In this document: positions 54,098 to 63,347 of the stretch, piece after piece | How the letters are laid out: every line of letters starts with the position of its first letter | How positions within the stretch are numbered: position 1 is the first letter of the stretch | Origin: CAWBYL01 sp963793025 | GTDB taxonomy: Bacteria > Actinomycetota > Acidimicrobiia > Acidimicrobiales > Acidimicrobilacustridaceae | NCBI GenBank assembly: GCA_963793025.1 | Contig: CAWBYL010000005.1 | Span: 372,001 to 436,000, forward strand | Direction: 5' to 3' | Length of the DNA stretch: 64,000 nucleotides | Notes under the pieces: model-generated | Told to the model about the DNA's origin: nothing | The model's database searches: none | Seen by the model: the letters and a program-made list of their open reading frames with translations, nothing else | Program-made: the position numbers and the translations under genes

Positions 54098-54994
54098 ATG
54101 CCGGACGAGCGCGACCCATGGTCGATCGACGCATTCGAGGCCTCGCTCCTCTCGGCTGCGCCGGCCACCGTGCTCGCCTACCGGTCGGATCTCGTCTCGT
54201 TCACCGTCTGGGCCGGGCGCCTCGGGGTCGACGATCCCCGTCTGGTCACCCGCACCGTCCTGCGCCGATACCTCGCCAACCTGACCACGCGCGCCTACGC
54301 CCGACGCACCATCGCCCGCAAGGCCTCCTCGCTGCGGCGCTACTTCGCCTGGTCGGCCCGCAGCGGGCGCATCGACGTCGATCCGGCGGCGGGCCTCAGC
54401 GCTCCTGGCGGTGCCGGTCGACTGCCACGGGTCCTGCGCGACGACGAGCTCACCCAGGTCCTCGACGCCCCACCCGCCACCGTGGCCGATGATCCACCGG
54501 CCATCCGGTCCCGCGACGACGCCGTCCTCGAGCTCCTGTACGGCAGCGGGCTGCGGGTGTCGGAGGTCTGTGGGCTGCGGCCCGACGACCTCGACCTCGA
54601 CCGCCGGCGCGTGGTCGTGTGGGGGAAGGGGTCCAAGCAGCGGGTGGTTCCGCTCAGCCCCCCGGCCGCCGACGCCCTCCGGCAGTGGCTCGGCCACGGC
54701 CGTGCGGCCCTGGCCACCACGGCGACGCCGGCCGACGCCGTGTTCCTCAATCGGGGTGGTCAGCGCCTCGGCCCACGCGACGTTCACCGTCTCCTCGACC
54801 GCCGAGCGCCGTCTCCCACCCACCCCCACGCCCTGCGCCACACCTTTGCCACCCACCTCCTCGACGGGGGCGCGGATCTCCGTGCGGTACAGGAGATGCT
54901 GGGCCATTCCGATCTTTCGACGACGCAGCACTACACTCACGTAAGCAAGCAGCGGCTCCGTCGCGTGCTCGACTCAACCCATCCCAGGGCGTAG
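54098..54994 (+). CDS. Tyrosine recombinase (XerC/XerD-type)
   Basis: 298 aa, the normal Xer length, so dif-site chromosome dimer resolution is the likely role. Catalytic residues: Arg153 (GSGLRVSE), His244 and Arg247 (HALRHTFATHLLDGG), His270 (LGHSDLS) and nucleophile Tyr279 (TTQHYTHV). The N-terminal SAM-like domain is VLAYRSDLVSFTVWAGRLGV. In actinobacteria this position between dprA and whiG/rpsB is usually xerC. ATG 54098 preferred; GTG 54062 is possible. Confidence 0.93.
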   Translation: MPDERDPWSIDAFEASLLSAAPATVLAYRSDLVSFTVWAGRLGVDDPRLVTRTVLRRYLANLTTRAYARRTIARKASSLRRYFAWSARSGRIDVDPAAGLSAPGGAGRLPRVLRDDELTQVLDAPPATVADDPPAIRSRDDAVLELLYGSGLRVSEVCGLRPDDLDLDRRRVVVWGKGSKQRVVPLSPPAADALRQWLGHGRAALATTATPADAVFLNRGGQRLGPRDVHRLLDRRAPSPTHPHALRHTFATHLLDGGADLRAVQEMLGHSDLSTTQHYTHVSKQRLRRVLDSTHPRA

Positions 54995-55000
54995 CTCGAG

Positions 55001-55804
55001 ATGAGCGGGAAGCGGGAAGCAGGAAGCGTGGACGACGAGGCAGCGCAAACTGACGCCCTGTGGGCCCAGTACAAGGACTCCGGCGAGCGCGCCGACCGAG
55101 ATCGACTGATCCTGGTGTACGCGCCGCTGGTGAAGTACGTGGCCAGCCGGGTGGCCGTCGGTCTTCCCCACAACGTGGAGCAGGCCGATCTGGTCAGCTA
55201 CGGCATGTTCGGGCTCATCGACGCCATCGAGAAGTTCGATCTCGAGCGGGGCTTCAAGTTCGAGACCTACGCCATCTCCCGCATCCGCGGGGCCATCCTC
55301 GACGAGCTCCGCTCGATCGACTGGGTGCCCCGGTCGGTGCGGGCCAAGGCCCGAGCCCTGGAGCAGGCCTACGCCAAGCTCGAGAACCAGCTCCGCCGCT
55401 CGCCCACCGAGGCCGAGGTCGCGGTCGAGCTCGATCTGACCGACGACCAGCTCCAGACCACGCTGTCGCAGATCTCCTTCATCGGCCTGGCCGCGCTGGA
55501 CGAGATGCTGGGTGGTGGCGAGCGGGGCGAGTCGATGACGCTCGGCGACACCGTCGCCGACCTGCGCGAGGGCCCGGTGGCGGCGTTCGAGGTCGAGGAG
55601 ATGAAGCACATCCTCGCCGAGGCCGTCAATGGCATGCCCGAGCGGGAGAAGCTCGTGCTCACCCTCTACTACTACGAGGGTCTCACCCTGGCCGAGATCG
55701 GCCGGGTCCTCGGGGTCACCGAGAGCCGGGTGTGCCAGATCCACACCAAGGCCGTCCTGCAGCTGCGCTCGCGCCTCCAGGCGTCCGAGCGTGAACCGGT
55801 CTGA
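55001..55804 (+). CDS. whiG: WhiG/FliA-type RNA polymerase sigma factor
   Basis: 267 aa sigma-28-like factor. Region 2: YAPLVKYVASRVAVGLPHNV then GMFGLIDAIEKFDLERGFKFETYA; region 3: GAILDELRSIDWVPRSVRAK; region 4: MPEREKLVLTLYYYEGLTLAEIGRVLGVTESRVCQIHTKA. WhiG controls sporulation in Streptomyces and motility homologues elsewhere; role here unknown, and no flagellar or anti-sigma gene is in the window. Six bases after the recombinase stop. Confidence 0.94.
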   Translation: MSGKREAGSVDDEAAQTDALWAQYKDSGERADRDRLILVYAPLVKYVASRVAVGLPHNVEQADLVSYGMFGLIDAIEKFDLERGFKFETYAISRIRGAILDELRSIDWVPRSVRAKARALEQAYAKLENQLRRSPTEAEVAVELDLTDDQLQTTLSQISFIGLAALDEMLGGGERGESMTLGDTVADLREGPVAAFEVEEMKHILAEAVNGMPEREKLVLTLYYYEGLTLAEIGRVLGVTESRVCQIHTKAVLQLRSRLQASEREPV

Positions 55805-55941
55805 CCCGGCCACCATCGGTCCGCCCGGACCCTCCCTCGTAGCTCTCGCCGCCCTCCGGCGGCCTCCGCGGCACTGAGCCGCGTTCGTGCCTGTTCGGGC
55901 ACCCCCTTCCCCCGGTATCCCGTCGCGCCCGGGGAGGGCAC

Positions 55942-57684
55942 GTGTCTCGTTCACCGTCCGTTCGTCCCGTCCGTCGTCGCGCCCCGGCGCGACCTCCCCA
56001 CCTCTTGTTGGGGATCGTGGTCGGGGCCTTGTTGTGCGCCGCCGCCGTCGTGTCGGCCTCTCCGGCCGGATCGGAGGAGCGCGCAGCCGAGGCCGTCGTC
56101 GACTACCGGGCGCCGCTCGGTGGTCCCGTCGTCGATCACTTCGACCCGCCCGCTCAGCGCTGGCTGCCGGGCAACCGGGGGATCGACTACTCGCCCGAGC
56201 CGGGCACGGCGGTGGCGGCGGCCGCCGACGGCCAGGTCGTCTTCGCCGGCCCCGTAGCCGGCGCTCTCCACGTCACGGTGCTCCACGCCGACGGCCTGCG
56301 AACGTCCTATTCCTTCCTTCGGTCGGTCCAGGTCCACCGGGGTCAGGTCGTACGGGCCGGCGACGCGGTCGGCACCGCGGGTGGGCCGGTCCACGTCGGG
56401 GTGCGTCGACCCGACGGCACCTATCTCGATCCCGAGGCCCTGTTCGGTGGTCACCTCCGCGTGCACGTGCGTCTCGTCCCGGGGGTCGAGGAGGGGGCGA
56501 AGGCGCTGGCCGCCGAGCGCCGTTCCTTGTTCGAGACGGTTCTCGACACGGGAATCTCGGCCGTCACCCACCTGGCCGAGGGCGTTCCCCGGTGGGGCTC
56601 CCTGGCCACGCACTACGTCGCCGAGACGAGTGGGCTGGCCAGCGTTCTTCGGGCCCGTGACGCCCTCGGTAGGTGGATCGACCAGTTGGGCCACTGCACC
56701 CCTGCCGGGGAGCCGGCCCCGCCGCACGAGGGGCGACGCATCGTCGTGCTGGTGAGCGGTCTCGGCACCGGGAGCACGGGTAGCTCGGCCTGGGAGGTCG
56801 ACACCGAAGGGCTGGGCTACGCCGCCACCGATGTGGTCCGCTTCTCCTACGCCGGGGGTCGATCGCCGGTGGAGAAGAACGACCCGCTGGCCGACGCAGT
56901 CGGTCCCGACGGCCGGGCGGTGCCGCTGGCCACCCTTCCCGTGGCCGAGTTCGACGGACTCGACAGCCAGCAGTCCATCGAGCTGTCCGCCGATCGGCTG
57001 GCCGAGCTCCTCTCGCTGGTGGCCGCGGCCGAGCCAGGCGTGCCCGTCGACGTCATCGCCCACTCGCAGGGCGGGGTGGTGGCCCGCCTGGGCATCGAAC
57101 AGGCGGGGGCCCGAGGCGATCTACCTCCGTCGGTGCAGAACCTGGTCACCATCGGCACGCCGCACCAGGGCGCTCCGGGGGCGACGGGTGTCGTGGCCCT
57201 CCGGGAGTGGCCGGGCGGCGAGGCCGTGCTCGCCGGCCTGAGGGACTCGGGCTGGGTGGACCCGCTCGACGACCGTCTGCCGTCGATCCCGGAGCTCTCC
57301 GAGACGTCTCCGGTCATCGCCGAGATGCGGGCCACGCCGATGCCCGACGGAGTGCGGTTCGTCTCTCTCGGCACCCGCTGGGACATCACGGTTCCGGCCA
57401 CGGCCACCGTCGATCCCGCGGCCGATGACCAGCGCATCCTCGACACGGGCTTCGGGTTCGGTGAGCACGGAGCCCAGGCGTCGGCTCCCGCAGTGACCCG
57501 GGAGGTCGCCCTCGCCGTCGCCGGGGCGCCGCTCACCTGCCAGTCGTTGGGCGAGGCGGGGCGGTCGTTCCTTGCGGCCGAGGCGACGCGACGGGTCGAG
57601 ACCTACCTGGCCGTCGAGGCCGTGTCGGCGGCCACGACCCAAGGGCCGGCGTCTCTGGTCGCCGCCGCCCGAGACTCGGGCTGA
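55942..57684 (+). CDS. Secreted M23-like domain fused to a lipase domain
   Basis: 580 aa. Signal/anchor helix at about 20-40 (LLLGIVVGALLCAAAVVSAS). Residues about 55-170 are a LytM/M23 fold, but the zinc site is damaged: the H.G.D motif reads N78-R-G-I-D82 and HxH reads P-V-H151. Residues about 250-570 are an alpha/beta hydrolase: VVLVSGLGTGS, then AHSQGG with Ser375, TIGTPHQGAPG, and a later His region. So a non-catalytic peptidoglycan-like module carrying a lipase/esterase. GTG 55942 has GGGGAGGG upstream. Sits before rpsB, where related actinobacteria carry an M23 gene. Confidence 0.85.
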   Translation: MSRSPSVRPVRRRAPARPPHLLLGIVVGALLCAAAVVSASPAGSEERAAEAVVDYRAPLGGPVVDHFDPPAQRWLPGNRGIDYSPEPGTAVAAAADGQVVFAGPVAGALHVTVLHADGLRTSYSFLRSVQVHRGQVVRAGDAVGTAGGPVHVGVRRPDGTYLDPEALFGGHLRVHVRLVPGVEEGAKALAAERRSLFETVLDTGISAVTHLAEGVPRWGSLATHYVAETSGLASVLRARDALGRWIDQLGHCTPAGEPAPPHEGRRIVVLVSGLGTGSTGSSAWEVDTEGLGYAATDVVRFSYAGGRSPVEKNDPLADAVGPDGRAVPLATLPVAEFDGLDSQQSIELSADRLAELLSLVAAAEPGVPVDVIAHSQGGVVARLGIEQAGARGDLPPSVQNLVTIGTPHQGAPGATGVVALREWPGGEAVLAGLRDSGWVDPLDDRLPSIPELSETSPVIAEMRATPMPDGVRFVSLGTRWDITVPATATVDPAADDQRILDTGFGFGEHGAQASAPAVTREVALAVAGAPLTCQSLGEAGRSFLAAEATRRVETYLAVEAVSAATTQGPASLVAAARDSG

Positions 57685-57742
57685 GTCCTCGTTCCCGGGC
57701 CGGCGACGGGCTGTCGGCTGGCCGCTCCCGGCCCGGCTCCCG

Positions 57743-57852
57743 TACACTCGTCCTCCGGTTCGGCCTACGTCGGACCCCTGCGGCGGGTCAGGTCGACCCG
57801 CACCCCTACCGCCGGACCGTGCACCCCACGGTCGCCTTCGCCATCGAAGGCG
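57743..57852 (+). promoter_or_regulatory. rpsB leader: -10-like box and two hairpins
   Basis: In the 213-base gap before rpsB: TACACT at 57743-57748 (a -10-like box; no good -35), a 7-bp hairpin GCGGGTC-AGGTC-GACCCGC (57783-57801), and an 8-bp hairpin CGCCTTCG-CCAT-CGAAGGCG (57833-57852) 45 bases before the ATG. Could be a regulatory leader; S2 leaders bind S2 in E. coli. Confidence 0.4.
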
Positions 57853-57897
57853 CCTGCACGCGCCCGGATCTTCCGTAACCGATGGGAAGGAAACCCC

Positions 57898-58911
57898 ATG
57901 GCACCAGTCGTCACCATGCGCCAGCTCCTCGAGGCCGGCGTGCACTTCGGACACCAGACCCGCCGGTGGAACCCGAAGATGAAGCGCTTCATCCACGGTG
58001 AGCGCAACGGCATCTACATCATCGATCTGCAGCAGACGCTCGGTCGCATCGAGACGGCCTACGGGTTCGTCCGTGATCTCGTCGGCGACGGCGGCACCAT
58101 CTTGTTCGTCGGCACCAAGAAGCAGGCTCAGGACCCGGTGCAGAGCATGGCCGAGAAGTGCGGCATGCCCTACGTGAACGAGCGCTGGCTGGGCGGCATG
58201 CTCACCAACTTCCAGACGATCTCCAAGCGCGTCGCCAAGATGAAGGAGTACCAGCGCATGCGGGACTCCGGCGAGTTCGAGGCGATGCCCAAGAAGGAAG
58301 CCCTGCTCATCAGCCGTGAGCTGGAGAAGCTGGAGCGCAACCTGGGCGGCATCCGCGGCATGGAGCGCCTGCCCGACGCCATCTTCGTGCTCGACACGAA
58401 GAAGGAGGACATCGCCGTCACCGAGGCCAACAAGCTCGGCCTGCCGATCGTCGCCGTCGTCGACACCAACTGTGACCCCGACATCATCCAGTTCGTGATC
58501 CCGGGCAACGACGACGCCATCCGTTCTGCCACCCTGATGGCCCGCGTGGTCGCCGACGCCGTCGAGGAAGGCCGCTTCATCGCTTCCCGCAAGAAGGGCG
58601 CCAACGCCCCCGCGGTCGCCGCTCCCGCCGAGCGCACCGCCGAGGAGGAGGCCGCCCACGCCGCCGCCCAGGCCGATGCCCGGCGCCAGGCCGCCGAAGC
58701 CGCAGCCGCTCGTGAGGCCCGCATCGCCGCCGACCAGTCGAGCGAGCAGTCGGCCGTCCAGAACGAGACCCTCACCCCGGGCGAGCCGGTGCCGGCTGAG
58801 CCCCACCTCACCCCCGAGAACGCCGAGAACGTGCTCGACGACGCCGAGGCCGCCGGCAACGAAGCCGCCGCCGCCGCCGACGCGGAGAGCGCCCCGACCG
58901 AGGAGGCCTGA
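57898..58911 (+). CDS. rpsB: 30S ribosomal protein S2 with long C-terminal tail
   Basis: 337 aa, of which about 230 are the S2 core: MRQLLEAGVHFGHQTRRWNPKM, FVGTKKQAQDPVQSMAEKCG, RWLGGMLTNFQTI, PDAIFVLDTKKE, DTNCDPD. The remaining about 100 residues are an Ala/Glu-rich, low-complexity, probably disordered or helical tail (EEEAAHAAAQADARRQAAEAA and more). GGAAGG precedes the ATG. TGATG coupling to tsf. Confidence 0.97.
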   Translation: MAPVVTMRQLLEAGVHFGHQTRRWNPKMKRFIHGERNGIYIIDLQQTLGRIETAYGFVRDLVGDGGTILFVGTKKQAQDPVQSMAEKCGMPYVNERWLGGMLTNFQTISKRVAKMKEYQRMRDSGEFEAMPKKEALLISRELEKLERNLGGIRGMERLPDAIFVLDTKKEDIAVTEANKLGLPIVAVVDTNCDPDIIQFVIPGNDDAIRSATLMARVVADAVEEGRFIASRKKGANAPAVAAPAERTAEEEAAHAAAQADARRQAAEAAAAREARIAADQSSEQSAVQNETLTPGEPVPAEPHLTPENAENVLDDAEAAGNEAAAAADAESAPTEEA

Positions 58912-59705
58912 TGGCTGACTTCACCGCCAAGGACGTCCAGAGCCTGCGCCAGAGCACCGGCGCCGGGATGATGGACGCCAAGAAGGCGCTCCAGGAGAAC
59001 GACGGCGACTTCGAGGCGGCCAAGCAATGGCTGCGGGAGAAGGGCCTGGCCAGCGTCAAGAAGCTCGGCGACCGCGACAACAGCCAGGGTTCGGTCACCG
59101 CCGTGGTCGACGGCCAGGTCGGCGCCATCGTGCAGCTCAAGAGCGAGACAGACTTCTCGGCCAAGGCCGCCGACTTCACCTCGCTGGTCCAGGACCTGGC
59201 CGAGATCGTCGTGGCCAAGGGGGCCGACGCCGTCGGTGACATGGCTGCGGAGATCGACGCCCTGAAGATCGCCAAGAAGGAGAACATCGAGGTGGGCACC
59301 ATCGTCCGCTACGAGGCGGCTGACGGCAACATCCTCGACTCCTACCTCCACCTCCAGGACGGGCGCGGCGTCAACGCCGTTCTCGTCGAGGTCCAGGGCG
59401 GCACCAAGGACCTGGCCCACGACCTGTGTGTGCACATCGCCTTCGCCAAGCCCCCGTACCTCAGCCGCGACGAGATCCCGGCCGAGGACGTGGAGCGGGA
59501 GCGGGCGGCTCTGCTCGAGATCACCAAGGCGGAGGGCAAGCCGGAGGCGGCGTGGCCGAAGATCGTCGACGGTCGGCTCAACGGCTGGTTCAAGGAGCGG
59601 GTCCTGCTGGAGCAGGGGTTCGTCCGGGACGAGAAGACGACCATCGCGCAGCTCCTCGGCGACGCCACCCTGGTGCGATTCGCCCAGGTCTTCATCGGCT
59701 CCTGA
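58911..59705 (+). CDS. tsf: Elongation factor Ts
   Basis: Nucleotide exchange factor for EF-Tu. 264 aa. N-terminal UBA-like FTAKDVQSLRQSTGAGMMDAKKAL, the EF-Tu-contacting KSETDFSAKAADF, and the core MHIA-equivalent VHIAFAKPPYLSRDEIP. Start shares bases with the rpsB stop. Its stop also overlaps pyrH (TGATG), giving a coupled rpsB-tsf-pyrH unit. Confidence 0.98.
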   Translation: MADFTAKDVQSLRQSTGAGMMDAKKALQENDGDFEAAKQWLREKGLASVKKLGDRDNSQGSVTAVVDGQVGAIVQLKSETDFSAKAADFTSLVQDLAEIVVAKGADAVGDMAAEIDALKIAKKENIEVGTIVRYEAADGNILDSYLHLQDGRGVNAVLVEVQGGTKDLAHDLCVHIAFAKPPYLSRDEIPAEDVERERAALLEITKAEGKPEAAWPKIVDGRLNGWFKERVLLEQGFVRDEKTTIAQLLGDATLVRFAQVFIGS

Positions 59706-60433
59706 TGGCGTCGGCCTCCGCCCGCTGGTCGCGGGTCCTGCTCAAGGTGTCGGGCGAGGCCTTCGCCGGCGAGGGCGGCTACGGCATCGACGGCGAGGTG
59801 GTCCGTCGCATCGCCAAGGAGATCTCCGAGGTCCGCGACGACCTCGGGATCGAGATGGCGATCGTGGTGGGCGGAGGCAACATCTGGCGGGGCATGTCCG
59901 GGGCCGGCGCGGGCATGGACCGTGCTCAGGCCGACTACATGGGAATGCTGGCCACGGTGATCAACGGTCTGGCCCTGCAGGACACGTTGGAGCAGCTGGG
60001 CCAACCCACGCGGGTCCAGTCCGCCATCCAGATGGCCCAGGTGGCCGAGCCCTACATCCGCCGTCGGGCCATCCGCCACCTCGAGAAGGGTCGGGTCGTC
60101 ATCTTCGCCGGGGGGACCGGAAACCCGTTCTTCACCACCGACACCACCGCCGCCCTGAGGGCTGTCGAGATCGAGGCCGACGTGCTGTTGAAGGGCACGC
60201 ACTCGGGCACCGACGGCATGTACACCGACGACCCCCGGACCAACCCCGATGCCGAGAAGCTCGACGAGGTCGCCTACCTCGACGTGTTGAACCAGGGCCT
60301 ACGGGCCATGGACTCGACCGCGATCACCCTGTGCATGGACAACTCCCTGCCCATCGTGATGTTCGACCTCACCGGCGAGGGCAACGTGCGCTCGCTGCTG
60401 GAGGGCGGAACGGTCGGCACCCTCGTCAGCTAG
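59705..60433 (+). CDS. pyrH: UMP kinase
   Basis: Makes UDP from UMP for pyrimidine nucleotide supply. 242 aa amino-acid-kinase fold: RVLLKVSGEAFAG, VVGGGNIWRGMSGAG, RAQADYMGMLATVINGLALQD, and GTGNPFFTTDTTAALRA. Normal length. Start coupled to tsf. A gap of 165 bases before frr contains TAGCGT at 60474-60479, a weak -10 candidate. Confidence 0.98.
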   Translation: MASASARWSRVLLKVSGEAFAGEGGYGIDGEVVRRIAKEISEVRDDLGIEMAIVVGGGNIWRGMSGAGAGMDRAQADYMGMLATVINGLALQDTLEQLGQPTRVQSAIQMAQVAEPYIRRRAIRHLEKGRVVIFAGGTGNPFFTTDTTAALRAVEIEADVLLKGTHSGTDGMYTDDPRTNPDAEKLDEVAYLDVLNQGLRAMDSTAITLCMDNSLPIVMFDLTGEGNVRSLLEGGTVGTLVS

Positions 60434-60598
60434 CACCGGCCCCGAGGCGGAGCCACTCGCCGTCGGGAGGGGCTAGCGTCGGAAGGATCCGAGCAGGGTC
60501 GGCGTCGTTCGATCCCCGTCGCGGCTGAGTGTGCGAGCGGCGCCCTGGTGCCCCTGCCCGACCGACCGACTGACCGACACCCACGCAGGAGAGCCCTG

Positions 60599-61168
60599 AT
60601 GTCCAGCGAGATGGCCGATCTCCTGCTCGCCGAGGCGAGCGAGAAGATGGCCAAGGTCGTGGCCCACGCCCGGGCCGACTTCTCCTCCATCCGCACCGGC
60701 CGCGCCGCGCCTGCGCTGGTCGAGAAGATCCCCGTCGACTACTACGGCTCCGAGGTCCCGTTGCAGCAGCTCGCCGGCTTCAACGTGCCCGAGGCCCGCC
60801 AGCTGCTCATCAACCCCTACGACAAGGCCGCGATCGGCCCGATCGAGCGGGCCCTGCAGCAGTCCGACCTCGGTCTCAACCCCAGCAACGACGGCTCGTC
60901 GATCCGTCTCAGCTTCCCGCCGCTCACCCAGGAGCGCCGCAAGCAGCTCGTGAAGGTCGTCAAGGGCATGGCTGAGGACGGGAAGGTGGCGTTGCGCAAC
61001 CAGCGGCGTACCACCCGCCACGAGCTCGACGCCCTCGAGAAGGACGGCGATCTCTCCGGGGACGAGCTGTCCCGGGCCGAGAAGGAGCTGGACAAGATCA
61101 TCCACGTCCACGAGGCGGAGATCGATCAGGCCCTCGGCGTCAAGGAAACCGAGCTCTTGGAGGACTGA
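60599..61168 (+). CDS. frr: Ribosome recycling factor
   Basis: Splits post-termination ribosomes with EF-G. 189 aa, two domains in the usual L shape: the opening helix ASEKMAKVVAHARADFSSIRTGRA, then PLQQLAGFNVPEARQLLINPYD, and the C-terminal helices (DGKVALRNQRRTTRHELDAL). ATG 60599 is fixed by AGGAG at 60587-60591. Coupled to cdsA by TGATG. Confidence 0.98.
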   Translation: MSSEMADLLLAEASEKMAKVVAHARADFSSIRTGRAAPALVEKIPVDYYGSEVPLQQLAGFNVPEARQLLINPYDKAAIGPIERALQQSDLGLNPSNDGSSIRLSFPPLTQERRKQLVKVVKGMAEDGKVALRNQRRTTRHELDALEKDGDLSGDELSRAEKELDKIIHVHEAEIDQALGVKETELLED

Positions 61169-63276
61169 TGGCTCCCGACAAGCTCTCCCGCGATCCCGGC
61201 GGCGACGCCGACGCCCCCAACGAGGGCGTTCGCATCATCGCCGCCGACGAGATCGAGGAGGCGGCCGAGCGCGACGAGGTGGCCAAGCGCCGTCCTCGCG
61301 ACGAACCCCGCTTCAAGGACCGTCCGGCGTCACCGCCGGCCGATGTGCGCCCGGCGATCCGCTTCCCTCTCCCCGACAGCGCCGACCCCGCTCACGTGGA
61401 GCGGCCCCGCCCGGCGCCGGTGGAGCCGCGTCGGGCGCGCGGTTCGGTCGAACCGCAGCCCGAGCCCGACGAGCCCCTCGCCGAGGTCACACCGGTGGTG
61501 CTCGGCGAGCCGGCGTCGGATTCGTTCCCAGAGCCCGAGCTCGAGCCCGAGGCCGCGGCGCCGGCCCGACCCCCTGTCACCATCGGCGAGGCGCCGGGAG
61601 ACAGCGATCGGGGCTCGTCGCTGAGCCTCGACGGGGTCGACGAACTCGACGGGCCCGATCCGGCTCCCGAGCCCGACGAGCCCACCCCGGCCCCGCTGGC
61701 GGAGGAGTTCGCCGAGCTGTTCGACATCCCGGTGCCGTCCCCCGAGGATGAACCGCCGCTCGTCGTCGAGGAGCCGGCGCCCGGCTCCACCCCGACCTCG
61801 GGGATCGACTGGTCGGCGCGCGCTCCCGAGCCGACCGCTCCGGCGGCGTCCGACGAGCGACCGCCCCCTCCTTCCGGGCCTGCTCCGGCGGGGGACGCTC
61901 CGCCCCCGCCGGTGCTCGATCTCGGGCCCTCCACGGGCGAGCACAACCTCCCGCACTGGACCGAGCCCGCCACCGGGGAAGTGCCCCGGGTGGTGATCGG
62001 CGACACCGAGGCCGAGCCCGGCGACGAAGCCCGTTGGTCGTCGTTCGCCAGCGGCTCGCCCCGATGGCGTGACGAGCACGACAGCAGCGACCATGGCGAC
62101 CTGATGGCCGACCTCGCCGCCCCTGAGCCCGACCAACCGGTCGCCGAGCGCCTCGGTGCCCTCGACACCAGCGACCGCATGACCGACGAGGCCTACCTGA
62201 ACTTCGACGATGTCGACCTGGACCCGACCAAGGAGCCCCGCCGGGGGCGCCGGGCCCGCTCCGGGCGCGCCGCCGCGGTCGACCCCGTCGCCGCCATCGT
62301 CGGCCCCGACGCGGTGGTTCCTCCGGCCGAGGCCACGGGCCCGAGTCGGCGCCGTCGCTTCGCCGAGCCGCCTCCGCCGGTCGATCCGGCCAACGATCCC
62401 GCCGCGCCCCGGCCCCGACGCCGGCCCCGGCCGCCGGCGGCTGAGCAGCGACCGCCCTCCTCGGGTGGTCGTGACGTGCCCGTGGCCGCCGCCGTCGGCG
62501 CCGCTCTCGCCCTCGTCGCCATCGTCGCCTTCGCCATCGGGCCGGCGGCGGCGATGGTCCTCGTCGAGATCGTCATCGTGCTGGCCGGCGCCGAGTACTT
62601 CGGGGCCGTCCAACGCGGGGGCTTCCGCCCCGCGACCCTGCTGGGACTGACCGCGGTGGCCGCCCTCCCGGTCGCCACGTACTGGAAGGGGGAGGCGGCG
62701 CCGCCGATGATCCTCTTCCTCGCCCTCGTCGTGGGCGTGCTGTGGTACCTGCTCGGCGTGGGCAGCCGGGCTCGACCCACCGCCAACCTGGGGGTCACCC
62801 TGCTGGGTATCGTCTGGGTCGGGGTGCTCGGCTCGTTCGCCGCCCTGTTGCTCAAGATCCCGAGCCAGGGAGTCAGCATCCTCCTGCTGGCCGTGGTGGC
62901 CACCGTGGCCCATGACGTCGGTGGCTTCTTCATCGGTCGGTCGATGGGACGGACGCCGCTGATCGACGTCTCGCCCAACAAGACCGTCGAGGGCCTCGTC
63001 GGCGGGGTGGTCGCCGCCCTGGCCGCCGTGTTCGTCCTCGCCGTCCTGGTGGGCATCGGGCCGTTCAGCTCCTTCGAGGCGCTGGTGTTCGGCCTGTGCG
63101 TCGCGGTGATCGCACCTCTCGGCGACCTGGCCGAATCGCTGCTGAAGCGCGACCTCGGCATCAAGGACATGGGGACGCTGCTACCCCAGCACGGTGGCCT
63201 CCTGGATCGCTTCGACGGGATCTTGTTCGTGCTTCCCACCGCGTACTACGTGGCGAGAGTCCTGGGCTTCACGTGA
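61168..63276 (+). CDS. cdsA: Phosphatidate cytidylyltransferase with a 430-residue N-terminal extension
   Basis: Makes CDP-diacylglycerol for phospholipids. 702 aa: only the last about 270 residues (multi-spanning) are CdsA, with SPNKTVE at 602-608 and the signature GDLAESLLKRDLGIKD at 652-667. Before it lie about 430 residues with no membrane helix, very rich in Pro, Glu, Asp and Ala (for example EPEPDEPTPAPLAEEF), so probably disordered cytoplasmic. Typical CdsA proteins are 270-330 aa. Start ATG 61168 shares bases with the frr stop, so the extension is translated with the conserved operon. Confidence 0.93.
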   Translation: MAPDKLSRDPGGDADAPNEGVRIIAADEIEEAAERDEVAKRRPRDEPRFKDRPASPPADVRPAIRFPLPDSADPAHVERPRPAPVEPRRARGSVEPQPEPDEPLAEVTPVVLGEPASDSFPEPELEPEAAAPARPPVTIGEAPGDSDRGSSLSLDGVDELDGPDPAPEPDEPTPAPLAEEFAELFDIPVPSPEDEPPLVVEEPAPGSTPTSGIDWSARAPEPTAPAASDERPPPPSGPAPAGDAPPPPVLDLGPSTGEHNLPHWTEPATGEVPRVVIGDTEAEPGDEARWSSFASGSPRWRDEHDSSDHGDLMADLAAPEPDQPVAERLGALDTSDRMTDEAYLNFDDVDLDPTKEPRRGRRARSGRAAAVDPVAAIVGPDAVVPPAEATGPSRRRRFAEPPPPVDPANDPAAPRPRRRPRPPAAEQRPPSSGGRDVPVAAAVGAALALVAIVAFAIGPAAAMVLVEIVIVLAGAEYFGAVQRGGFRPATLLGLTAVAALPVATYWKGEAAPPMILFLALVVGVLWYLLGVGSRARPTANLGVTLLGIVWVGVLGSFAALLLKIPSQGVSILLLAVVATVAHDVGGFFIGRSMGRTPLIDVSPNKTVEGLVGGVVAALAAVFVLAVLVGIGPFSSFEALVFGLCVAVIAPLGDLAESLLKRDLGIKDMGTLLPQHGGLLDRFDGILFVLPTAYYVARVLGFT

Positions 63277-63335
63277 GCCCGTCGCGACCCCTCCGCCGAC
63301 CCGGGCCCCGCGGGGAATCGTCGGGATGGGATCGG

Positions 63336-63341
63336 TAGGCT
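63336..63341 (+). promoter_or_regulatory. -10-like TAGGCT, leaderless start of dxr
   Basis: TAGGCT ends six bases (CGACCC) before ATG 63348; no ribosome-binding site between. Suggests dxr is transcribed on its own and leaderless. Confidence 0.5.
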
Positions 63342-63347
63342 CGACCC

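Noticed and set aside
54098..54994. Phage or integron integrase
   Set aside because: Length, motif spacing and the comM-dprA/whiG-rpsB neighbours fit housekeeping Xer; there is no att-like repeat or phage gene.
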